63,040 bases of DNA from Sporosarcina aquimarina. GTDB taxonomy: Bacteria > Bacillota > Bacilli > Bacillales_A > Planococcaceae. Shown here piece by piece: positions 38,591 through 48,502 of the stretch; position 1 is the first letter of the stretch, and each line of letters starts with the position of its first letter. A program made the translations under genes and the position numbers. A model generated the notes under the pieces. It saw nothing but the letters and a program-made list of their open reading frames with translations. It was not told where the DNA came from and ran no database searches. The stretch spans positions 1 to 63,040 of the forward strand of contig NZ_JACLBZ010000022.1 in NCBI RefSeq assembly GCF_019748715.1, given 5' to 3'.

Positions 38591-38659
38591 ATTTTAAAGA
38601 AATTAAGTGCTATTATGAAGAATATGTTTTATATCGAACGTAAAAAAGGAGAGTTCATT

Positions 38660-38869
38660 ATGATTTTTAAAGTTTATTACCATGAAAACGTACACCAAGT
38701 TCCAGTCCGCGAAAACACACAGAGCTTATACGTTGAAGCCGAAACAGAGAAGGCCGTCCGCGATCAGTTGCAAGACCGCCAGATTATGATCGAATACATT
38801 CAAAAGCTGGAAGGCGAACATTTAGAGTACGAACAAGCTTCCCCTCACTTCCAGGTCGAGCAGGTCTAA
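38660..38869 (+). CDS. rpoY: RNA polymerase epsilon subunit RpoY
   Basis: RpoY (YkzG, DUF1447) is a small RNA polymerase subunit of Firmicutes, structurally like a phage inhibitor and linked to protection from stalled complexes. The 69-residue product ([20 protein letters not shown] at the start, [15 protein letters not shown] at the end) matches the family. ATG 38660 follows AAAAAGGAGAG by about six bases; an upstream in-frame ATG at 38615 would add non-family residues. It overlaps nothing and is four bases before rnjA, the conserved rpoY-rnjA pair. Confidence 0.94.
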   Translation: MIFKVYYHENVHQVPVRENTQSLYVEAETEKAVRDQLQDRQIMIEYIQKLEGEHLEYEQASPHFQVEQV

Positions 38870-38873
38870 ATAA

Positions 38874-40541
38874 ATGAAGTCGATTAAAAATAACGAAACG
38901 GCCGTATTTGCCCTAGGCGGACTAGGTGAAATCGGTAAAAATACGTATTGTGTGCAATTCCAAGATGAAATTATCATCATTGACGCTGGGATTAAATTTC
39001 CTGAAGATGACTTGTTAGGCATTGACTATGTAATTCCTGATTACACATATCTTGAACGTAATGTCGACAAAATCAAAGGACTTTTTATCACGCACGGACA
39101 TGAAGACCATATCGGCGGAATCCCTTATCTATTGCGCAAAGTAAATATCCCAGTCTATGGAGGAAAACTTGCGATTGGTTTATTACGTAATAAATTAGAA
39201 GAACACGGATTGCTTCGTACTACGAAGCTACATGAAATCGAAGAAGATGATTTTATTAAATTCCGTAAAACAGCCGTATCTTTCTTCAGAACAACGCACA
39301 GTATACCAGACGCTTTTGGTGTTGTAATCAAAACACCATCCGGCAATATCGTGCACACAGGAGATTTCAAGTTCGATTTCACGCCTGTAGGAGAACCTGC
39401 GAACTTGCACAAGATGGCAAAAATAGGAAGCGAAGGCGTGCTATGTCTTCTATCAGATAGTACAAATGCCGAAGTGCCGAACTTTACAATGTCCGAAAGA
39501 AAAGTCGGAGAAAGCTTGAATGATATCTTCCGTACTGTAGATGGACGAATCATTTTCGCTACTTTCGCTTCGAATATCCACCGTTTGCAACAAGTGATCG
39601 AAGCCGCTCAAAACTTCAACAGGAAGATTGCTGTTTTCGGACGCAGTATGGACAATGCCATCACGATCGGACGAGAACTAGGTTATATCGATGCACCAAA
39701 AGATTTATTCGTCGATTCCCAATCACTCAATCGCCTGCCTGCAAATGAAGTGATGATTCTTTGTACGGGCAGCCAAGGGGAACCAATGGCGGCACTATCA
39801 CGTATTGCAAATGGTACGCATAGACAAGTACAAATTCAGCCGGGTGACACGGTGATTTTCTCATCTTCTCCGATTCCAGGCAACACGCTCAGCGTCAACA
39901 AGACGATAAATTCGTTATTCCGCGCAGGAGCAGAAGTCATCCACGGTCCGTTAAATAATATTCATACATCCGGTCACGGATCACAAGAAGAACAGAAGTT
40001 GATGCTGCGTCTGATCAAGCCGAAGTACTTCATGCCGATTCACGGTGAATACCGTATGATGACGATGCATGAACAACTCGCTGTAGATTGCGATGTAGAG
40101 CGTGAAAATGTATTCATCATGGCGAACGGTGATGTGCTTGCACTTACTGATCAAACAGCCAGACTTGCCGGCCGAGTTCCTTCTGGGGATGTCTACATTG
40201 ACGGAAGCGGCATCGGCGATATCGGCAATGTAGTATTGCGCGACCGCCGAATTTTATCAGAAGACGGTTTAGTCATCGTTGTCGCAACGATCGATACGAA
40301 GAAAAACCGCCTTGTATCCGGTCCTGATTTGATTTCCCGCGGATTTGTTTACATGCGTGAATCAGGCGCCATGATCAACGAAGCCCAATATATGCTATCC
40401 AAAACATTGAAACGGAAATTGGAAACTAAGCCAGATTCCGTTAATCAATTGAAAAGCGATATTATCGACACACTCGTTCCGTATCTCTACGAAAAAACAA
40501 AACGTAAGCCGATGATTCTTCCGGTTATTATGGAACTATAA
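38874..40541 (+). CDS. rnjA: Ribonuclease J1
   Basis: RNase J1 is a 5'-to-3' exonuclease and endonuclease central to mRNA decay and rRNA maturation. The 555-residue product has the metallo-beta-lactamase motif [10 protein letters not shown] with zinc ligands H74, H76, D78 and H79, the later HTGDFKFD, the beta-CASP region (FGRSMDNA), [10 protein letters not shown], and PIHGEYRM. Length and motifs match B. subtilis RnjA. It is co-transcribed with rpoY. Confidence 0.97.
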   Translation: MKSIKNNETAVFALGGLGEIGKNTYCVQFQDEIIIIDAGIKFPEDDLLGIDYVIPDYTYLERNVDKIKGLFITHGHEDHIGGIPYLLRKVNIPVYGGKLAIGLLRNKLEEHGLLRTTKLHEIEEDDFIKFRKTAVSFFRTTHSIPDAFGVVIKTPSGNIVHTGDFKFDFTPVGEPANLHKMAKIGSEGVLCLLSDSTNAEVPNFTMSERKVGESLNDIFRTVDGRIIFATFASNIHRLQQVIEAAQNFNRKIAVFGRSMDNAITIGRELGYIDAPKDLFVDSQSLNRLPANEVMILCTGSQGEPMAALSRIANGTHRQVQIQPGDTVIFSSSPIPGNTLSVNKTINSLFRAGAEVIHGPLNNIHTSGHGSQEEQKLMLRLIKPKYFMPIHGEYRMMTMHEQLAVDCDVERENVFIMANGDVLALTDQTARLAGRVPSGDVYIDGSGIGDIGNVVLRDRRILSEDGLVIVVATIDTKKNRLVSGPDLISRGFVYMRESGAMINEAQYMLSKTLKRKLETKPDSVNQLKSDIIDTLVPYLYEKTKRKPMILPVIMEL

Positions 40542-40595
40542 AATGGTATACAAAAAGCAAGCGCATCTAATCTGCACTTGCTTTTTTGTTAAGTA

Positions 40596-41255
40596 TTAGT
40601 GTAGCGCCTTTCGTTCAAAACGATGAATATCTAAATCCGAACCGATGACAATCAATATATCATTGACTTCGATTTGTTCTATCGCTTGAGGGGACACCAG
40701 AATGTGCGTACCTCTTTTGATCGCGACGATATTTACTCCAAACTTAGCACGGATATCCAAATCAATCAGGGAAGATCCGGCAAGATGATCGTTTGCTTGT
40801 ATCTCCACGATGGAATATTCATCCGACAGTTCCAAGTAGTCCAGTATGTTATTGGAAACTAAATTATTTGCAATACGCTTCCCCATATCACGTTCAGGAT
40901 GGACGACTTGATCTGCCCCTATCTTCCGCAGCACTTTCTCATGATAATCATTCTGCGCTTTGACTGTGATCCGAGAGACACCAATTTCTTTGAGAATCAA
41001 CGTGGTTAAAATGCTAGCTTGAATGTTTTCACCAATCGCGATGACAACATGCTCGAAATTTCGAATACCTAAAGATCTCAAAGCCGCTTCATCTGTCGTA
41101 TCGACCGCTACTGCTTGTGTAGCAATGTTCGCAAACTCATCCACTCGTTCCTGTGATTTATCAATCGCCATAACATCCGCTTCAAGTTCGATCAGTTCTT
41201 TGACAATACTGCCGCCAAAACGCCCTAAACCGATGACCACAAATTCTTTTTTCAT
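40596..41255 (-). CDS. ktrC: KtrC, regulatory subunit of a potassium uptake system
   Basis: KtrC is the cytosolic RCK gating ring of Ktr channels; it binds ATP/ADP in the N domain and c-di-AMP in the C domain in B. subtilis. The 219-residue product has the Rossmann motif VIGLGRFGGSIVKEL at the start, the RITVKAQND segment, and a TrkA-C domain at about 135-215. ATG 41255 is chosen because GAGGAG lies seven bases upstream; ATG 41261 is too close. Adjacent to rnjA, as in B. subtilis. The likely membrane partner, KtrD, is encoded at 60116-61465. Confidence 0.94.
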   Translation of the reverse strand: MKKEFVVIGLGRFGGSIVKELIELEADVMAIDKSQERVDEFANIATQAVAVDTTDEAALRSLGIRNFEHVVIAIGENIQASILTTLILKEIGVSRITVKAQNDYHEKVLRKIGADQVVHPERDMGKRIANNLVSNNILDYLELSDEYSIVEIQANDHLAGSSLIDLDIRAKFGVNIVAIKRGTHILVSPQAIEQIEVNDILIVIGSDLDIHRFERKALH

Positions 41256-41300
41256 ATCCATGCTCCTCACATTACGTAGAAACCATCCGGCTCCCTTGCC

Positions 41301-42374
41301 TTATCGTAATCCCATTTTGAATTTCAGGAATAACTCATTATACACTCCGAGCGTCTCCAGTCCCAAATTCTTATACACTTCCAAATGTTCTCTCGCCTCT
41401 TCATCCGGATAGAATCTTTCATCTTCCGTGATTTCCTCATCCATGAAGGATAACGCTTTAACATTCGGCGTAGAGTAACCTACGTATTCCGCATTTTGCG
41501 CTGCAACTTCAGGGTCCAACATGAAGTTGATAAATTTATAGGCACCTTCAATGTTTGTAGCAGTGCGAGGGATAACAATATTATCAAACCACAGATTCGA
41601 TCCTTCTTCAGGCACGATATAATCAATGTCTTCGTTTTCTGAGATCATATCTGCCGCTTGACCCGACCATGTAAGTGCGACAGAAGCTTCGTTGTTAATC
41701 ATCAACTGGGTAACTTCATCACCAATTACAGCTTTTACATTGGGGCCCATTGTTTCAAGTTTATCCGTAGCCTCTTTCAACTCCTGCAAGCTAGTCGAAT
41801 TCAATGAATAACCAAATGAATTCAATGCGACACCAAGTACTTCCCTTGCACTGTCGACTAGAATCACCTTCTGACGCAATGATGCGTCCCATAAACTTTC
41901 CCAACTCTCGAAAGTCTGTCCGTCCAAAAGAGATGGATTATAGGCAATGCCCAGCGTCCCCCAAAAGTAAGGAATCGAATATTTATTTTGCGGATCAAAC
42001 GCGAGATTCATAAAGTACGGGTCAATATTCTTGATATTCGGGATTTTATCAAAATCCAAAGGCAGTAATAAATCCTTTTGCTCCATCATTTGAACAGCGT
42101 ATTCTGAAGGCACCGAAATATCATAAGAAGTACCGCCCTGCTCAATTTTCCCCATCATTCCTTCATTTGAATCAAACGTTTCATATATTACTTTAATACC
42201 TTCCTGTTCTTCAAATTGCTTCAACAGTTCCGGGTCGATATATTCTCCCCAATTATAGACGGTTATCGTATCTTTCCCTACTCGCCCATGTTTATTTTCA
42301 AGCTGGAGGTTGATGAACAATAAGACAAAAGAAACGAGCAAAATGGTTGCCGCACTGCTTACAAGCCCTTTCAT
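41301..42374 (-). CDS. potD: Spermidine/putrescine ABC transporter, substrate-binding protein (PotD)
   Basis: PotD delivers polyamine to PotBC. The 357-residue protein has an N-terminal membrane segment (ILLVSFVLLFINLQ) and the mature-domain pattern of PotD (VYNWGEYIDPELLKQFEEQ, FDSNEGMMGKIEQGG, YDISVPSEYAV, ALTWSGQA). It contains no cysteine near the signal, so it lacks the lipobox of most Gram-positive binding proteins and may be tethered by an uncleaved helix. The start overlaps the potC stop by four bases (ATGA). Substrate is inferred from the family. Confidence 0.92.
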   Translation of the reverse strand: MKGLVSSAATILLVSFVLLFINLQLENKHGRVGKDTITVYNWGEYIDPELLKQFEEQEGIKVIYETFDSNEGMMGKIEQGGTSYDISVPSEYAVQMMEQKDLLLPLDFDKIPNIKNIDPYFMNLAFDPQNKYSIPYFWGTLGIAYNPSLLDGQTFESWESLWDASLRQKVILVDSAREVLGVALNSFGYSLNSTSLQELKEATDKLETMGPNVKAVIGDEVTQLMINNEASVALTWSGQAADMISENEDIDYIVPEEGSNLWFDNIVIPRTATNIEGAYKFINFMLDPEVAAQNAEYVGYSTPNVKALSFMDEEITEDERFYPDEEAREHLEVYKNLGLETLGVYNELFLKFKMGLR

Positions 42375-43171
42375 CTCTTCACCCCCTGGTTAGGTGATTT
42401 CGTTTTATTGCCGATGATATAATAACCCAGCACCAATACCATGGTAATAACGAAAATCAAGCCGGACAGCGCATTGATCGTCAATGTAATACCTGTTCGA
42501 GCCATTGAATAGATTTCAACCGACAACGTCGAGAAACCATTCCCTGTCACGAAAAAGGTCACCGCAAAGTCGTCCAATGAATACGTCAACGCAAGAAAGA
42601 ATCCAGCGAAAATCCCCGGCTTAATATACGGCAGTACTACACGTGTCAGAACGTCTCTGCGAGAAGCCCCGAGATCGAGTGCAGCATCCACTAGAGAAGT
42701 GCTCATCTCAAGCAGCTTAGGCAGCACCATAATCACCACAATCGGTATACTGAACGCAATGTGTGAGATTAAGACGGAAGCAAATCCCAGTTTGACACCG
42801 ATCAGTGTAAATAATATTAAAAATGATGCACCGATGATTACATCCGGGCTGACAATTAAGATATTATTCAATGACAATACAGTTTGCCGCATGGATTTAT
42901 TTTTCATGAAATAAATTGCTAACGCTCCAATTACCCCGATGGTTGTAGATAACAAGGCAGACAGCAAAGCAATAATTATCGTATTCATGACGATGATCAA
43001 AAGGCGTGTGTCCTGGAACACCGCTTGATAATATTCCAAAGTAAAGGATTCAAAATTAGACATCCCGCCACCGGAATTAAAGGAATAATAAATGAGATAG
43101 AAAATAGGAGCATATAAAACTACAAAAACTAGGGCCAAATAGATCCTTGGCAGACTACTTAGTTTTCCCAT
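42371..43171 (-). CDS. potC: Spermidine/putrescine ABC transporter permease (PotC)
   Basis: The 266-residue membrane protein has six helices and the ATPase-contact loop LDLGASRRDVLTRVVLPYIKPG, the EAA motif of ABC importers, at about 170-190. The order potABCD identifies it as PotC. ATG 43171 follows GAAAGGAG inside the end of potB, with a 17-base overlap. It forms the pore together with PotB. Confidence 0.94.
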   Translation of the reverse strand: MGKLSSLPRIYLALVFVVLYAPIFYLIYYSFNSGGGMSNFESFTLEYYQAVFQDTRLLIIVMNTIIIALLSALLSTTIGVIGALAIYFMKNKSMRQTVLSLNNILIVSPDVIIGASFLILFTLIGVKLGFASVLISHIAFSIPIVVIMVLPKLLEMSTSLVDAALDLGASRRDVLTRVVLPYIKPGIFAGFFLALTYSLDDFAVTFFVTGNGFSTLSVEIYSMARTGITLTINALSGLIFVITMVLVLGYYIIGNKTKSPNQGVKR

Positions 43172-43979
43172 TAGCGGAGGCTCCTTTCTCTTTTCCTGAT
43201 GTCAGCAACATGATCAAAAACATGAAGATAATGAGGAACACTGCTATCGTCGATCCCATTCCCCAGTTTTGTGTTACTAGGAATTGCTGCTCAATTGCGG
43301 TCCCTAACGTAATCACTTTGTTGCCCGCGATCAACCTGGTGATCATGAACAAAGAAAGCGCAGGAATGAAGACGACCTGCACACCCGACTTCACACCATC
43401 GATCGTCATTGGCCATACGACCCGCTTAAACGTTACCCAACTGCTCGCACCCAGATCTTTCGAAGCGTCAAGCAAAGTCGGGTTGATTTTATCAAGCGAA
43501 TTGAAGATCGGTAAAATCATAAATGGTATAAAAATATAGACCGATACGAATACAAAGCTGAAATCTGTAAATAAGATCTGCTGACTGCCGATTCCGATCG
43601 TTTCCAAAAAACCATTGATCGGCCCATACAGCCCCATCAAACCAATGAATGCGTAAGTCTTCAATAGAAGATTAATCCAAGACGGAATGATGATCAACAG
43701 CAACCACAATCGCTTATGCTTTGTTTTTGTAAGGAAATAAGCCGTCGGATAGGAGATCAGCAAAGAAAAAAAAGTAATTAGAAATGCATACCAAAAAGAA
43801 CTCATCGTCAACTTAAAATAGATTGAACTGAAGAAGTTACGATAATTACCTAGCGTTAAATTCCCCGACAAATCAAAAAATGAATAATAGACTATGACCG
43901 CTATCGGAGCCAAGACAAATAACAGCATCCACACAGCATACGGCACGGCATAAACAAAGCGCAGCGGATTATTCTTCAT
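43155..43979 (-). CDS. potB: Spermidine/putrescine ABC transporter permease (PotB)
   Basis: The 274-residue protein has six membrane helices and the EAA loop [24 protein letters not shown] 43979 with GGAG nine bases upstream is preferred; a longer frame to 44033 lies inside potA and adds a hydrophilic leader. The 11-base overlap with potA and the 17-base overlap with potC indicate coupled translation of one operon. Confidence 0.92.
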   Translation of the reverse strand: MKNNPLRFVYAVPYAVWMLLFVLAPIAVIVYYSFFDLSGNLTLGNYRNFFSSIYFKLTMSSFWYAFLITFFSLLISYPTAYFLTKTKHKRLWLLLIIIPSWINLLLKTYAFIGLMGLYGPINGFLETIGIGSQQILFTDFSFVFVSVYIFIPFMILPIFNSLDKINPTLLDASKDLGASSWVTFKRVVWPMTIDGVKSGVQVVFIPALSLFMITRLIAGNKVITLGTAIEQQFLVTQNWGMGSTIAVFLIIFMFLIMLLTSGKEKGASANGKTK

Positions 43980-45075
43980 CTTCCGCCACTCCAAACGACT
44001 CCAGACGTGCATCAAAGTCTTCTTCCGATTCATTCAATCGCATGACATGAATATCCGCCGGAGCAAAATCCAATCCAATCATCGTGCCTACGTCTGCAGG
44101 CTTCGTCGAATGGACCAACCACTCATTACCGTCCGTGTCGTAAGTAGATAATTCATAATGAACTCCGCGGAATAGCTGTGTATCTACTGTGACACTCAGC
44201 TTCCCTTTTTCAATCGTGGTCATCTCCAGATCTTCGGGACGAATGACAATGTCTACTTTCTCATTCGGATAAAATCCACCGTCCACACAGTCGAATTGCT
44301 TACCTGTAAACTCCACTAAATAATCTTTGATAATCCTTCCAGATACAATATTTGATTCACCGATAAAATCTGCAACAAAACGGTTGATCGGTTCATCGTA
44401 AATATCGATTGGGGTGCCGGATTGCTGGATCTCTCCATTGTTCATTACGAAAATTTCATCCGACATCGCAAGCGCCTCTTCTTGATCGTGTGTTACAAAG
44501 ACGAATGTTTTTCCAAGTCTCTGCTGCAGTTCCCGCAATTCATACTGCATTTCTGACCGCAACTTTAAATCGAGCGCCGATAAAGGTTCATCCAGCAAAA
44601 TCACTTCAGGGTCATTGATAATTGCTCGTGCAATAGCAACACGCTGACGCTGGCCACCTGACATTTCTGTGATTTCTCGAGATTCATAGCCCGCCAAATT
44701 GACAAATTTCAACGCTTCTTTCACTCTGCGGTCAATTTCATTCTTTTTTACTTTTTTAATGCGTAATCCAAATGCTACATTTTCATATACATTTAAATGG
44801 GGAAAAAGTGCATAATCTTGAAATACAGTGTTCACTTGTCGTTCGTTTGCCGGAACAGAATTAATCTTCTTTCCATTGAAAAGAATTGTGCCATCCGTAG
44901 CTTCTGTAAATCCAGCAATCAAACGTAAGATTGTAGTCTTCCCACAACCAGAAGGGCCAAGCAATGTATAAAATTTCCCCCGCTCCATTTCAAATGAAAC
45001 GCGATTGAGTACAGTCGTCGACTCGTCATATCGCTTCGTGACATTTTCAAAGCGGATAATCGGTTGATTTGTCAA
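43969..45075 (-). CDS. potA: Spermidine/putrescine ABC transporter ATP-binding protein (PotA)
   Basis: PotA hydrolyses ATP to drive polyamine uptake. The 368-residue protein has Walker [10 protein letters not shown] (40-48), the Q loop [10 protein letters not shown], the signature [14 protein letters not shown], Walker B VILLDEP and the H loop [10 protein letters not shown]-terminal TOBE-type regulatory domain follows from about 240 (RPEDLEM). TTG 45075 follows AAGGAGG. It is the first gene of potABCD. Confidence 0.95.
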   Translation of the reverse strand: MTNQPIIRFENVTKRYDESTTVLNRVSFEMERGKFYTLLGPSGCGKTTILRLIAGFTEATDGTILFNGKKINSVPANERQVNTVFQDYALFPHLNVYENVAFGLRIKKVKKNEIDRRVKEALKFVNLAGYESREITEMSGGQRQRVAIARAIINDPEVILLDEPLSALDLKLRSEMQYELRELQQRLGKTFVFVTHDQEEALAMSDEIFVMNNGEIQQSGTPIDIYDEPINRFVADFIGESNIVSGRIIKDYLVEFTGKQFDCVDGGFYPNEKVDIVIRPEDLEMTTIEKGKLSVTVDTQLFRGVHYELSTYDTDGNEWLVHSTKPADVGTMIGLDFAPADIHVMRLNESEEDFDARLESFGVAEDEE

Positions 45076-45139
45076 TATGTTTCCTCCTTACACTACTCTA
45101 CTTATTACATATACTACATGAAAACTTATAAACCTAATC

Positions 45140-45167
45140 ATTATACACAAAACAATCCCGAAAGCAA
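45140..45167 (-). promoter_or_regulatory. Candidate sigma-A promoter of potABCD
   Basis: On the minus strand TTGCTT and TATAAT are 16 bases apart, with a TG one base before the -10 hexamer shifted by one (TGTGTATAAT). The start would be about 60 bases upstream of potA. Confidence 0.6.
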
Positions 45168-45277
45168 ATATTCTCGTGGTTTCAAGCGAAAATATAACAT
45201 ACAGGAAAATAGTCATGAAAATTGTTTTTTTGCAACGGGCATAGTAAAATAAAGCCATTGATTAAGGAGGGATTCAG

Positions 45278-45580
45278 TTGGAAGACCATTTGTTTTTTTA
45301 TTTGGATTCTGATGCCAAGCGGAATCGGAAAACAGAACCAGCAACGAGAGAAAATCAACTAGAGGGAATCTTTCTTGTAAACAAGGAGAAAATCCGATCT
45401 TGGAAAGAAATGGCCTCTCATTGTATTGAGTGTATGGAACCTCTGCATTATAGCGATGAGTTTGATGCACGCTACTGCAAAGACTGCGATGAATGGCGTG
45501 AAATGATCTGTGATCCCAATTGCCAAACCTGCCAATCGCGACCATTGAAGCCCTCTGACTGCCAACAAGATTTTGAGTAA
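45278..45580 (+). CDS. Cysteine-rich small protein of unknown function
   Basis: I do not recognise this 100-residue protein. Its N-terminal half is polar and basic-acidic; its C-terminal half has CIEC, CKDC and CDPNCQTC, eight cysteines in paired spacing that suggest two zinc sites or a redox cluster. TTG 45278 follows AAGGAGG by seven bases, a strong ribosome site, which supports it being a gene. It is divergent from potA and upstream of ykuU/ykuV on the same strand. Function is not inferred. Confidence 0.72.
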   Translation: MEDHLFFYLDSDAKRNRKTEPATRENQLEGIFLVNKEKIRSWKEMASHCIECMEPLHYSDEFDARYCKDCDEWREMICDPNCQTCQSRPLKPSDCQQDFE

Positions 45581-45755
45581 GCTTACACTTAGCTTGCCCA
45601 ATTTCTTCGCATATACTATCTTCACTAACATTTACTAATTGTTATAATTTTCAAGTCAATCTAATTGTATTTGGATTCACTATTTGATAGTCTATATAAG
45701 AATTGTGCAATACAGACTAGGTTTTGCATACAAGATTAATTGGAGGGGTTTATAA

Positions 45756-46298
45756 ATGGCTGAGCGCATGGTAGGTAAACAAGCTCCAGATTTCACAATG
45801 GAGGCAGTATTAGCTGACAAATCTTTTGGGAAAGTTAGTTTACAAGAAAACATTAAAAACGACAAATGGACAGTTCTTTTCTTCTATCCAATGGACTTCA
45901 CTTTTGTTTGTCCAACAGAAATCACTGCGATGTCTGATCGCTATGATGAATTCGAAGACTTGGATGCTGAAGTAATCGGCGTATCCACTGATACCATCCA
46001 TACACATCTTGCATGGATTAATACAGATCGCAAAGATAATGGCCTTGAACAACTTAACTACCCACTTGCAGCAGATACGAACCATGCAGTATCACGTGAT
46101 TACGGCGTATTGATAGAGGAAGAAGGAATCGCATTACGCGGTCTTTACATCATCAATCCTGAAGGAGAACTTCAATACCAAACAGTTTTCCATAATAACA
46201 TTGGTCGTGATGTGGATGAAACTCTTCGTGTACTGCAAGCATTGCAAACTGGCGGCCTTTGCCCTGCAAACTGGCGCCCGGGTCAAGAAACACTTTAA
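45756..46298 (+). CDS. ykuU: 2-Cys peroxiredoxin (YkuU-like)
   Basis: Peroxiredoxins reduce hydrogen peroxide and organic peroxides. The 180-residue protein has the peroxidatic motif FTFVCPTE with C52 and the resolving motif GGLCPANW with C169, so it is a typical 2-Cys AhpC/Prx enzyme. Length and its neighbour ykuV match the B. subtilis ykuU-ykuV pair. ATG 45756 follows GGAGGGG. The upstream 45581-45755 has no gene; no clear PerR box was found. Confidence 0.92.
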   Translation: MAERMVGKQAPDFTMEAVLADKSFGKVSLQENIKNDKWTVLFFYPMDFTFVCPTEITAMSDRYDEFEDLDAEVIGVSTDTIHTHLAWINTDRKDNGLEQLNYPLAADTNHAVSRDYGVLIEEEGIALRGLYIINPEGELQYQTVFHNNIGRDVDETLRVLQALQTGGLCPANWRPGQETL

Positions 46299-46325
46299 TT
46301 TACTCCGATTTCAAGATGGATAAGC

Positions 46326-46360
46326 ACCCCCACGCATGACACCAATCGTGGGGATTTTTT
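46326..46360 (+). terminator. Terminator after ykuU
   Basis: CCCCCACG and CGTGGGGA with seven T form a hairpin 27 bases after the stop, separating ykuU from ykuV. Confidence 0.85.
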
Positions 46361-46402
46361 TATAAAATTTATTCTTTTACACTTAGCTAGGAGGAACTTT
46401 GG

Positions 46403-46858
46403 ATGAAATTACGTACACAAATGCCTGAACTCCAAGGTGCGACAACTTGGTTAAACGGTGAAACTACTAAATCTGAACTAGTTGGAGAAAAACCGACACT
46501 GATTCACTTTTGGTCTATTAGTTGCCACCTTTGTAAAGAAGCAATGCCAGATGTAAACAACTTCAGAGATCAATATAAAGATGAACTCAACGTAGTAGCT
46601 GTGCATATGCCGCGTTCAGAAGACGATACCAATCTAGAAGAAATCAAAAAAGTAGCAGCCGAGCATGATATAACTCAACCCATTTTCGTAGATAGTGAAC
46701 TAAAGTTAAGCGACGCATTCGAAAACCAATATGTGCCTGCTTATTATGTCTTTGATAAAGATGGACAGCTTCGCCATTTCCAAGCAGGCGGCAGCGGTAT
46801 GAAGATGCTCGAAAAGCGTGTCAATCGAGTATTGGATGAAATGAAAAAAGAAGATTGA
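46403..46858 (+). CDS. ykuV: Thiol-disulfide oxidoreductase YkuV
   Basis: The 151-residue thioredoxin-fold protein has the active site SISCHLCKE with C41 and C44 and the cis-proline segment YVPAYYVFDKDG. It lacks a signal peptide, so it is cytosolic, like B. subtilis YkuV. It could recycle the neighbouring peroxiredoxin. ATG 46403 follows AGGAGG. The CHLC dipeptide is unlike the CGPC of thioredoxin and is characteristic of YkuV. Confidence 0.92.
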   Translation: MKLRTQMPELQGATTWLNGETTKSELVGEKPTLIHFWSISCHLCKEAMPDVNNFRDQYKDELNVVAVHMPRSEDDTNLEEIKKVAAEHDITQPIFVDSELKLSDAFENQYVPAYYVFDKDGQLRHFQAGGSGMKMLEKRVNRVLDEMKKED

Positions 46859-46863
46859 TCACG

Positions 46864-46897
46864 CAACCGGTTCCTTAGACTAGGAACCGGTTTTTTC
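46864..46897 (+). terminator. Terminator after ykuV
   Basis: AACCGGTTCC and GGAACCGGTTTTTT form a perfect 10-bp stem with an eight-base loop, right after the stop codon. Confidence 0.9.
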
Positions 46898-46996
46898 TGT
46901 TTCGATCAAACCAAAGAAAATTACAAGCACAGCAAGTGTCATCCTCTTTGCTTTATGATACGATAGACAAAAAGTTCCTAGAAAGCGAGCAGTCGA

Positions 46997-48187
46997 ATGG
47001 CCATACAATCAAAAAACTTTGCCCTCTACATCTTAATGTTCAACATGTTTATCGCGATGGCAGGAGTCGGACTTATTATTCCAATCATGCCCGAATACTT
47101 AGGAACATTTGGAGTAGCAGGACAAGCACTTGGACTCTTAATTGCAATATTTTCATTTGCTCAATTTATTTTCTCTCCTTTTTCTGGAAACCTTTCAGAC
47201 AAACACGGCAGAAAACGTATTATCATTATCGGTTTAATTATTTACGGATCATCTCAGTTAGCTTTCAGCTTATCAACTGATCTTTGGATGTTGTATATTG
47301 CCCGCTTCTTTTCCGGCTTCGGCGCTGCTTTTATCATCCCTCCGACAATGGCTTTTGTTGCGGACATTACATCTCTCGAAAACCGTGGTCGCGGCATGGG
47401 ACTTCTCGGCGCATCCATGTCATTAGGCTTTATGATTGGTCCTGGAATCGGCGGATTTCTATCGAAAATTAGTCTGGTCTTTCCATTCTATGCGGCAACG
47501 GGTGCATCCTTCTTCGCTGCGATTTTCTCACTAATTTTCTTGCCCAACCCTAAACCTGTTTTACAGGGTGCAACGACTGCTGAAAACCTATTACAGCAAA
47601 TGTGGCGTTCTACAAAAACCCCATATTTTGTGATGCTCATTGTTATGTTCGTCTTTTCTTTCGGATTAGCGAACTTCCAATCTACCATTTCACTCTATGT
47701 CGATCACAAATACGGTTATACACCTTCTCAAATCGCAGTTATTATCACAGTCGGTGGATTTGTCGGTGTTATTATTCAGACTTTCGTCATCGATCGACTC
47801 TTCAGGCGCTTTGGTGAGATGCGTATAATATTGATTAATTTAATCGTCGCTGCATTCGCCATGCTCGGCATCTTGTTCGTCAATACATTTTTCACAATCT
47901 TGTTGGTGGCAACGATCTTTTCTACCGCCACTTCCTTATTGCGACCAGCAGTCAATACACTCGTTTCAAAATTAGCCGGAAAAGAGCAAGGGTATGCCGC
48001 CGGGATGATGAATGCCTATATGAGCTTAGGCAATATGGTCGGTCCCGCTACGGCCGGCTACATTTTCGACATCAATATGAGTTCTCCATACGTAGTCGGT
48101 ATGTTCATCCTGTTACTATGCTTTTCTCTCGCAGCCTATTGGGCAAAGAGCAACAAAGAGCTTCTGCAGTCTTCAAGGACTACCTAA
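46997..48187 (+). CDS. MFS drug-efflux transporter, 12-helix NorA/Bmr type
   Basis: The 396-residue protein has about twelve membrane helices, the loop 2-3 motif GNLSDKHGRKRIIIIGL, and the antiporter motif C-like GLLGASMSLGFMIGPGIGGFLS typical of the DHA1 family that includes NorA and Bmr. Proton-driven export of hydrophobic drugs is the family role; the actual substrate cannot be read. The ribosome site before ATG 46997 is weak (AAAGCGAG). It is ended by a strong terminator. Confidence 0.88.
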   Translation: MAIQSKNFALYILMFNMFIAMAGVGLIIPIMPEYLGTFGVAGQALGLLIAIFSFAQFIFSPFSGNLSDKHGRKRIIIIGLIIYGSSQLAFSLSTDLWMLYIARFFSGFGAAFIIPPTMAFVADITSLENRGRGMGLLGASMSLGFMIGPGIGGFLSKISLVFPFYAATGASFFAAIFSLIFLPNPKPVLQGATTAENLLQQMWRSTKTPYFVMLIVMFVFSFGLANFQSTISLYVDHKYGYTPSQIAVIITVGGFVGVIIQTFVIDRLFRRFGEMRIILINLIVAAFAMLGILFVNTFFTILLVATIFSTATSLLRPAVNTLVSKLAGKEQGYAAGMMNAYMSLGNMVGPATAGYIFDINMSSPYVVGMFILLLCFSLAAYWAKSNKELLQSSRTT

Positions 48188-48195
48188 TCCACAGC

Positions 48196-48229
48196 AAAAA
48201 GGCCTTCCTCTATGGAAAGGCCTTTTTAT
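48196..48229 (+). terminator. Terminator after the MFS gene
   Basis: AAAAAGGCCTT pairs with AAGGCCTTTTT across an 11-base loop eight bases past the stop. Confidence 0.88.
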
Positions 48230-48278
48230 TAATGTTTTCCATCCAGACGCCAGAAGAATGGGCGAATGGTAAAAGAAC

Positions 48279-48473
48279 CGTTGACCTACGTTCCAAATGG
48301 ATGCTTTCTAAACTTCAATTAAGCTTTTTATCAAACTAAACGCAAAAAAGTAGAATATCAATAGTGTGTATATCGGGATTTGCATTCCAGACGGTACGCT
48401 TCACGGAGGGCACCCCTTCTCTAGCTCAAACTCCCGAACCAATGCCGCTATTTATCTTAAAGCTGAAATCCCA
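48279..48473 (-). repeat. Degenerate GC-rich repeat fragments
   Basis: The gene-free 48230-48502 holds CCGTTGACCTACGTTCCA (48279-48296), matching the left end of the element at 4644. A second fragment is at 48374-48473, with GGGATTT at one end and AAATCCC at the other and diverged GGAGGGCACCCC blocks. No gene is supported here. Confidence 0.5.
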
Positions 48474-48502
48474 AAGTGCTGTGAATACAGTATTTGTGCT
48501 TT

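Noticed and set aside
45222..45250. TTGTTT-17-TAAAAT as a promoter for the Cys-rich gene
   Set aside because: Spacing is ideal but both hexamers are poor in an AT-rich region, so chance is likely.
45600..45755. A possible PerR box upstream of ykuU
   Set aside because: The AT-rich stretch TTATAATTTTCAA matches only half of the palindrome; I cannot support an operator.
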